DNA of 10,020 bases from Candidatus Atribacter alterifermentans (GTDB lineage: Bacteria; Atribacterota; Atribacteria; Atribacterales; Atribacteraceae): contig JAAYUP010000178.1 of assembly GCA_012517635.1 (NCBI GenBank), forward strand, positions 1 to 10,020, read 5' to 3'. Under the pieces are notes generated by a model, which made no database searches, had not been told where the DNA came from, and saw nothing but the letters and a program-made list of their open reading frames with translations. This document shows positions 6,246 to 10,020 of the stretch, in pieces. Positions within the stretch are counted from its first letter, which is position 1, and every line of letters starts with the position of its first letter. The position numbers and the translations under genes are program-made.

Positions 6246-8495
6246 TTAAAGTAAATTGTCAAATCCTTCGTTGATCTTGCCGCTCTTGCCTTGTGCTTTA
6301 ATCAGTATTTTCCCGATGAAGTCATCTCCAACATATACATCAGCGGGATAATTGCCTGCCCGCTTTGTATCAGGAAGTATAACCTTATAGTGATTGTCAT
6401 CAAGGGAAAAAGCGGGATAGCGTATACTGCTCATAACAATCGACACTTCCTTTTTCAATGGTTTATTGAAGAACAGTGTTATCTCCGTTCCAGTTTTGTA
6501 GTCAACGGTTACAAATTCTTCTACCAGATCAACGGTTATTTTGCTATCTTTCAGCGTTAGTTCAATAATTGGAACGACTACCTCCTCGAGAGAAGCCCCT
6601 CCATGAACCTCAACGTTAGCTGCACGACTTCCTTTAAATCGTCCATAATCCGCAAGAACGAGGTACCCGTTCTCTTCAGTGGCAAATTGCAGGTCATTGT
6701 TATACGAATCAAAAGATTCACAGCAGCGACCAGAATGCTCACCTTTGGTGCCTGTTTCATACTTTTCTTCCTTACGTTGCAATACAGCAAGGCGAGAAGC
6801 TCCGTGGTCACTTACAATTAGGAAACGCTCGCAATGACGTAAGGCAAGTTCTGTAGCCGCTTTATCAAGAACCCCTGATATGATATCCAGTTCTTTAGCA
6901 AGATGAATAGGCAACTCATTATTCTCAAAATTATACCCGCCCGTATCATTGTGTTTTATGTTGTCGAGTTCATCATTCTTTTCTTTTTTACCTTGCCAAG
7001 ATTCGTAAAAATCTTGATTAAAGTTAGTTATAGTCGGTAACTCCGCACGGGCAATATTTATTGAAATAGACAGCCCGTGCTTGTATGCTAATTCTGATAT
7101 GAAAGCCAAATACTCAACACCAAACGCGTCGAGCCAGTAAAGGTAGGTGTCAGATTTATCAATACCTTCGATTATTTCGTTACGTGTGGACAACCGGTTA
7201 TAATCACGGCTTTTCGCGAGTTTCTCGACTTTCTCTATGAAGTCGTCTTCAAGCTTGTTGGAAATTTTCTGTTTTTTGTATGCGTCAAAATACTCCGTCA
7301 GCAAGTCTGACAGGTCACCGCAATTGAAGGTATATTTTTTCAGATAAGCTGCCAATTCAGGATATATATCATCAATCTGAGGTATGACACCATTTTGGGA
7401 AACCCAAGCTATAATCTCTTCACGCTCAGTTTTTGTACCGTTAGTCAGCTTATAAATACTTTCAGCAGTGTTCTTGCGGTTATTGACAACGAAATCGGCG
7501 ATATCCGACTCCGGGAATTTTTCCACAAGTCTTTTTCTATCGTCATAAAATCTGTTAAATTGCTTATCGTTGTGTGGAACTTCGATTATTGCGTTTAGCA
7601 CATTCGTTTTAAAGTCCTCGAAGCAATTTGTTTTATCCAGTACATAGCGCAGATAACTATTTGACAGAGTTTCTGATTTGGTTTTCAAAGCTATGAAGTA
7701 AAGCCAGTTCCTATATCCAAGTCCTGCAACTCGAACATAAAAATCTTTTTCAAGGGAGCCAACAAAGCCATTTTTTTCAAACACTGCATCAAGCGAACCA
7801 TCGTTTAGCGTCAATTCCCTTAGTAACTCAGTCCACAGTTCATTACAACCACAAGAGAAAGGTAAGTTAAAGTTAGGTATGGTAAGTTTAATACATTCGT
7901 AGGCATTGTTTATCTTATGAACGGTAAAAAGAGTTTCATCAAGATTAGCTTTTGTTTGTACAATAACATTCCCACACATGCCATTTTCAAGTTTAATAAG
8001 TAGATCCTTAATTCCTTTCGAATTTGATAATTCGATAGACGGATCAACAAGCGTGAGTGAAAAATCGCTATATGCATTATCAAGTTTATAGAAGCGTCGA
8101 TTATCAAAACGTGGGTCTGCTTTTAGGTCATTGATTTGAGCAGTAATCCCGCGCAAAAGTAAAACAACTTTAGCATTTCCAATATTAAGGTCTTTCAGTT
8201 GAGATAAAACCCTCACAGCTTCATTGTTTCCACGAAGAGCGAGATATTCTCCAATTCCAATAACTACCAGTTTGTTGTCATTTGCGTTCGTGTCAGCAGT
8301 CTTAAGGTGTTCAAATAAACTGTCAATATCAGGTGGTTTGTCGTCATCGCGGCAAAAGTCGCTAACCTTAATGAAAGAAAGACCTAATTCTAATAGCTTC
8401 TCTTTGATACCCTTATATTGTCCGTCACCAACTACAAAGAAGAAGGGGTATTTAACATCAGAGGTAAGATAATTTTTTACCACTTGAATTGGCAT
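6246..8495 (-). CDS. pglZ: BREX phosphatase-superfamily protein PglZ (type 4-like)
   Basis: This 749-residue protein is PglZ, the core BREX component of the alkaline-phosphatase superfamily. Metal-site motifs are visible in order: YWLDAFG with Asp456, VSDHG with Asp563 and His564, GEH with His587, and the PglZ-typical HGGASLEEVVVP beginning at His631. Residues 1-150 look like an alpha/beta domain, including a VVIGIGEYLALRG stretch, and 200-440 are mostly helical. The roughly 110 residues after the HGG motif are rich in beta strands and may form an Ig-like tail. The start is the ATG 4 nt after the brxC stop, with GGAG inside the brxC end about 12 nt upstream. PglZ is essential for BREX in studied systems, but its molecular activity is debated; a nuclease or phosphatase role is only inferred from the fold. 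No frameshift or loss of key residues is seen. Confidence 0.93.
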   Translation of the reverse strand: MPIQVVKNYLTSDVKYPFFFVVGDGQYKGIKEKLLELGLSFIKVSDFCRDDDKPPDIDSLFEHLKTADTNANDNKLVVIGIGEYLALRGNNEAVRVLSQLKDLNIGNAKVVLLLRGITAQINDLKADPRFDNRRFYKLDNAYSDFSLTLVDPSIELSNSKGIKDLLIKLENGMCGNVIVQTKANLDETLFTVHKINNAYECIKLTIPNFNLPFSCGCNELWTELLRELTLNDGSLDAVFEKNGFVGSLEKDFYVRVAGLGYRNWLYFIALKTKSETLSNSYLRYVLDKTNCFEDFKTNVLNAIIEVPHNDKQFNRFYDDRKRLVEKFPESDIADFVVNNRKNTAESIYKLTNGTKTEREEIIAWVSQNGVIPQIDDIYPELAAYLKKYTFNCGDLSDLLTEYFDAYKKQKISNKLEDDFIEKVEKLAKSRDYNRLSTRNEIIEGIDKSDTYLYWLDAFGVEYLAFISELAYKHGLSISINIARAELPTITNFNQDFYESWQGKKEKNDELDNIKHNDTGGYNFENNELPIHLAKELDIISGVLDKAATELALRHCERFLIVSDHGASRLAVLQRKEEKYETGTKGEHSGRCCESFDSYNNDLQFATEENGYLVLADYGRFKGSRAANVEVHGGASLEEVVVPIIELTLKDSKITVDLVEEFVTVDYKTGTEITLFFNKPLKKEVSIVMSSIRYPAFSLDDNHYKVILPDTKRAGNYPADVYVGDDFIGKILIKAQGKSGKINEGFDNLL

Positions 8496-8499
8496 CTAT

Positions 8500-10020
8500 C
8501 TACTCATCTCCGCTTGTTATAATTTCAATCCCTAAAGTCATATTTTCCCTAACGAGCCGCTTAAGATATTGTTTCAATTGAGCATCGTCCATTTTATCGA
8601 TTTTCTCGAGAGCTTTGTCACTCCCGCCAGCATTGTATTCCGCTTCAGCAAGTTGCCTGACTTTGTTTTTAGCACTTGGATTCTCATACCATTCATAGGC
8701 ATCAACAGACAAACGCTCAAGAGTATCCCTAATTTTATTCAGATTTGGGATCAAATAACGATATTTTCCAACTATACAGCGTTCAAAGGAGGCATTGCAT
8801 TCTTTTTCATCATTTAAAACTTCGAATAGAGTCGTCGATTCAAGGAACGCAATGGTAGCTTTTATTTCTATATCAGAAGACCAGCTTCTGTTCAATGTAT
8901 CAAATGCTTTTTTTGCTTTGTCAAACTCGTTTTCAGATACACAGCAAAGTATTGGAGTTCTATAACGGCTTGACCATTCACGAGGATTTTTCGTTCCAGT
9001 TTTCTCTTTCCAAAGATTGAACATTTGAGTTTTTAATTGGTTTTTGCGGAATTTCTCTGCTGCTTCCTTAACTTTGGCATTGCAATCTGTCTTTTGAAGT
9101 CCAAACATCCCCGTCGGTAGCATGCTCTTTACCTCGTTGATATCAGAGTCGCTCAAATCATCAAAATAAGGGGAGTAAACTTCGGTAAATATTCGCTTTT
9201 CGTTATTAATTAAGTTGCGGATTTCTACATTATGGGTCATCAGTTCTGAAAGAAACATCTTTAGCTGGTCTGGTAGTATGTCCGATTGCTGATATATTTT
9301 CAGAAGTGTATCAAGGATTTTAATGAGCGAAGGAAACTTTGTTCGTAATGCCTCACAAGAAACGCCCATAAATTTCAGCCGTTCACGCCATTCTTTAAAT
9401 GTTTCTGAAAGAGAATGAGCATTCACGTTTAAAAGGTTGTTACTTTCTCTGACAATTCCATAATTAGTCAAGAGTTTGCGGATTTCATCCTCGCCTGTCT
9501 GTCTGTCCCACAAGCAAGAATGCTTCACCGCAAACAAATCACGAATATCCGAGAGTACATTCCCACTTGCTCCGATTTCAATAGCAAGGGACAGAATTTT
9601 GCCCCCTTCAAAGGATGTCAAGAATTCACGCATTCCTTTTTGGCAGTTTTCTTCCGAAAGAAGAGCAGCTAAATATTCAGGTAGAGTTGTTTTAACAATT
9701 GCGACTTTGCCTATTTCAACGGCTTTTTTGTGTGCTTCGTTACCCTCTTTTTGGACAAGATCAATATACTTTTGAAGAACGTCATAAACACCATGATCAT
9801 CAACCTCAGCAAGGCACCATACTGGTAACCCAAGCCCACGCATCTTTGCAGTTACAGCAATAGCTGCTTGTCCAGGCGATGAACAGGAATTAGGTGCAAT
9901 ACCCCAGGCTTTTTCGGTTAATTCATAGAATGCCATTTCCTCGGCAGTCATTTTTACAATATAAGTTGGTTTTGGATTTTTACCAATATAGTTACCAAGC
10001 ATTTCTGCAAGTTTGTCCTG
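8500..10020 (-). CDS. brxC: BREX P-loop protein BrxC/PglY, C-terminal part (5' end outside window)
   Basis: The frame stays open to the window edge: six further codons precede the ATG at 10002, so that ATG is internal and about 506 residues of the C-terminus are visible. BrxC/PglY proteins are usually well over 1,000 residues, with the ATPase Walker motifs in the N-terminal half; none are seen here, as expected. The visible part is mostly charged and helical. Residues from the internal Met show a hydrophobic patch with Pro-Val-Trp (about 60-62) and a Trp-containing segment (about 161-178, HSCLWDRQTG onward). The identification rests mainly on its place directly before pglZ, with only 4 nt between the genes, and on size and character; I do not recognise a diagnostic motif in this portion. 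BrxC is thought to act as an ATP-driven component of the BREX complex. A different large BREX subunit is the main alternative. Confidence 0.68.
   Translation of the reverse strand, partial: QDKLAEMLGNYIGKNPKPTYIVKMTAEEMAFYELTEKAWGIAPNSCSSPGQAAIAVTAKMRGLGLPVWCLAEVDDHGVYDVLQKYIDLVQKEGNEAHKKAVEIGKVAIVKTTLPEYLAALLSEENCQKGMREFLTSFEGGKILSLAIEIGASGNVLSDIRDLFAVKHSCLWDRQTGEDEIRKLLTNYGIVRESNNLLNVNAHSLSETFKEWRERLKFMGVSCEALRTKFPSLIKILDTLLKIYQQSDILPDQLKMFLSELMTHNVEIRNLINNEKRIFTEVYSPYFDDLSDSDINEVKSMLPTGMFGLQKTDCNAKVKEAAEKFRKNQLKTQMFNLWKEKTGTKNPREWSSRYRTPILCCVSENEFDKAKKAFDTLNRSWSSDIEIKATIAFLESTTLFEVLNDEKECNASFERCIVGKYRYLIPNLNKIRDTLERLSVDAYEWYENPSAKNKVRQLAEAEYNAGGSDKALEKIDKMDDAQLKQYLKRLVRENMTLGIEIITSGDE

Larger units (their letters stand above)
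3401..10020 (-). other. BREX (probably type 4) defence operon with sulfur-transfer genes, 3' part
   Basis: Five co-directional genes lie on the minus strand in the order brxC (partial), pglZ, brxL, a small CxxC protein and a cysteine desulfurase. Gaps are 4, 15, 7 and 12 nt, and the ribosome binding sites sit in or against the preceding stop codons, so a single transcript with coupled translation is the simplest reading. The promoter must lie beyond position 10020. In the published BREX classification, brxC, pglZ and a BrxL-type AAA+ protein together with the PAPS-reductase-like BrxP and no PglX methyltransferase define type 4. Neither a methyltransferase nor BrxP is visible here; BrxP would be expected upstream of brxC. 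Assignment to BREX is well supported by PglZ and BrxL. The subtype is inferred from gene order, the short BrxL and the sulfur genes. Confidence 0.8.

Noticed and set aside
5890..6249. Plus-strand open frame of 119 codons opposite brxL
   Set aside because: It is antisense to a gene with clear AAA+ motifs, and its composition is what reverse reading of that gene gives.

Overview
The window carries the 3' end of a phage-defence operon on the minus strand, followed downstream (towards position 1) by mobile-element debris. Strong purine-rich ribosome binding sites, a TTG start, a moderately AT-rich base composition and the protein types suggest a Bacillota/Clostridia-like anaerobe or a relative. 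No taxonomic marker is present, so this is a weak inference. The group II intron is visibly more GC-rich than the genes around it, as expected of an acquired element.

Layout in transcription order (minus strand, right to left). Positions 10020-8500 hold the C-terminal part of a large protein best explained as BrxC/PglY, the BREX P-loop ATPase; its N-terminus lies outside the window. Next come pglZ (8495-6246, alkaline-phosphatase superfamily), a short-form brxL (6230-4743, AAA+ ATPase without a Lon protease domain), a 65-residue protein with two CxxC pairs (4735-4538), and a NifS/IscS/DndA-type cysteine desulfurase (4525-3401). The gaps between these five genes are only 4, 15, 7 and 12 nt and the ribosome sites lie in the ends of the preceding genes, so they read as one operon. 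Beyond the operon are an AT-rich spacer (3400-3154), a decayed IS21-family istA (3153-2443), an intergenic stretch with a 26-nt imperfect direct repeat, a terminator-type hairpin (2014-2047) and a group II intron, probably class C, inserted directly beside the hairpin (2011 to about 134). The intron encodes an apparently intact reverse transcriptase/maturase. The last 133 bases hold a heptamer tandem repeat and no gene.

How the genes may work together. The order brxC-pglZ-brxL without a pglX methyltransferase between them matches BREX type 4, in which a PAPS-reductase-family protein (BrxP) takes the place of the methyltransferase. PAPS-reductase-family DndC, fed by the cysteine desulfurase DndA, installs phosphorothioate sulfur in DNA in Dnd systems. 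A desulfurase and a small Cys-rich protein translationally packed into this BREX operon therefore suggest that the system marks DNA with sulfur, or that its missing partner needs an Fe-S cluster made locally. That is the most interesting signal here. It rests on context, because the predicted brxP lies outside the window.
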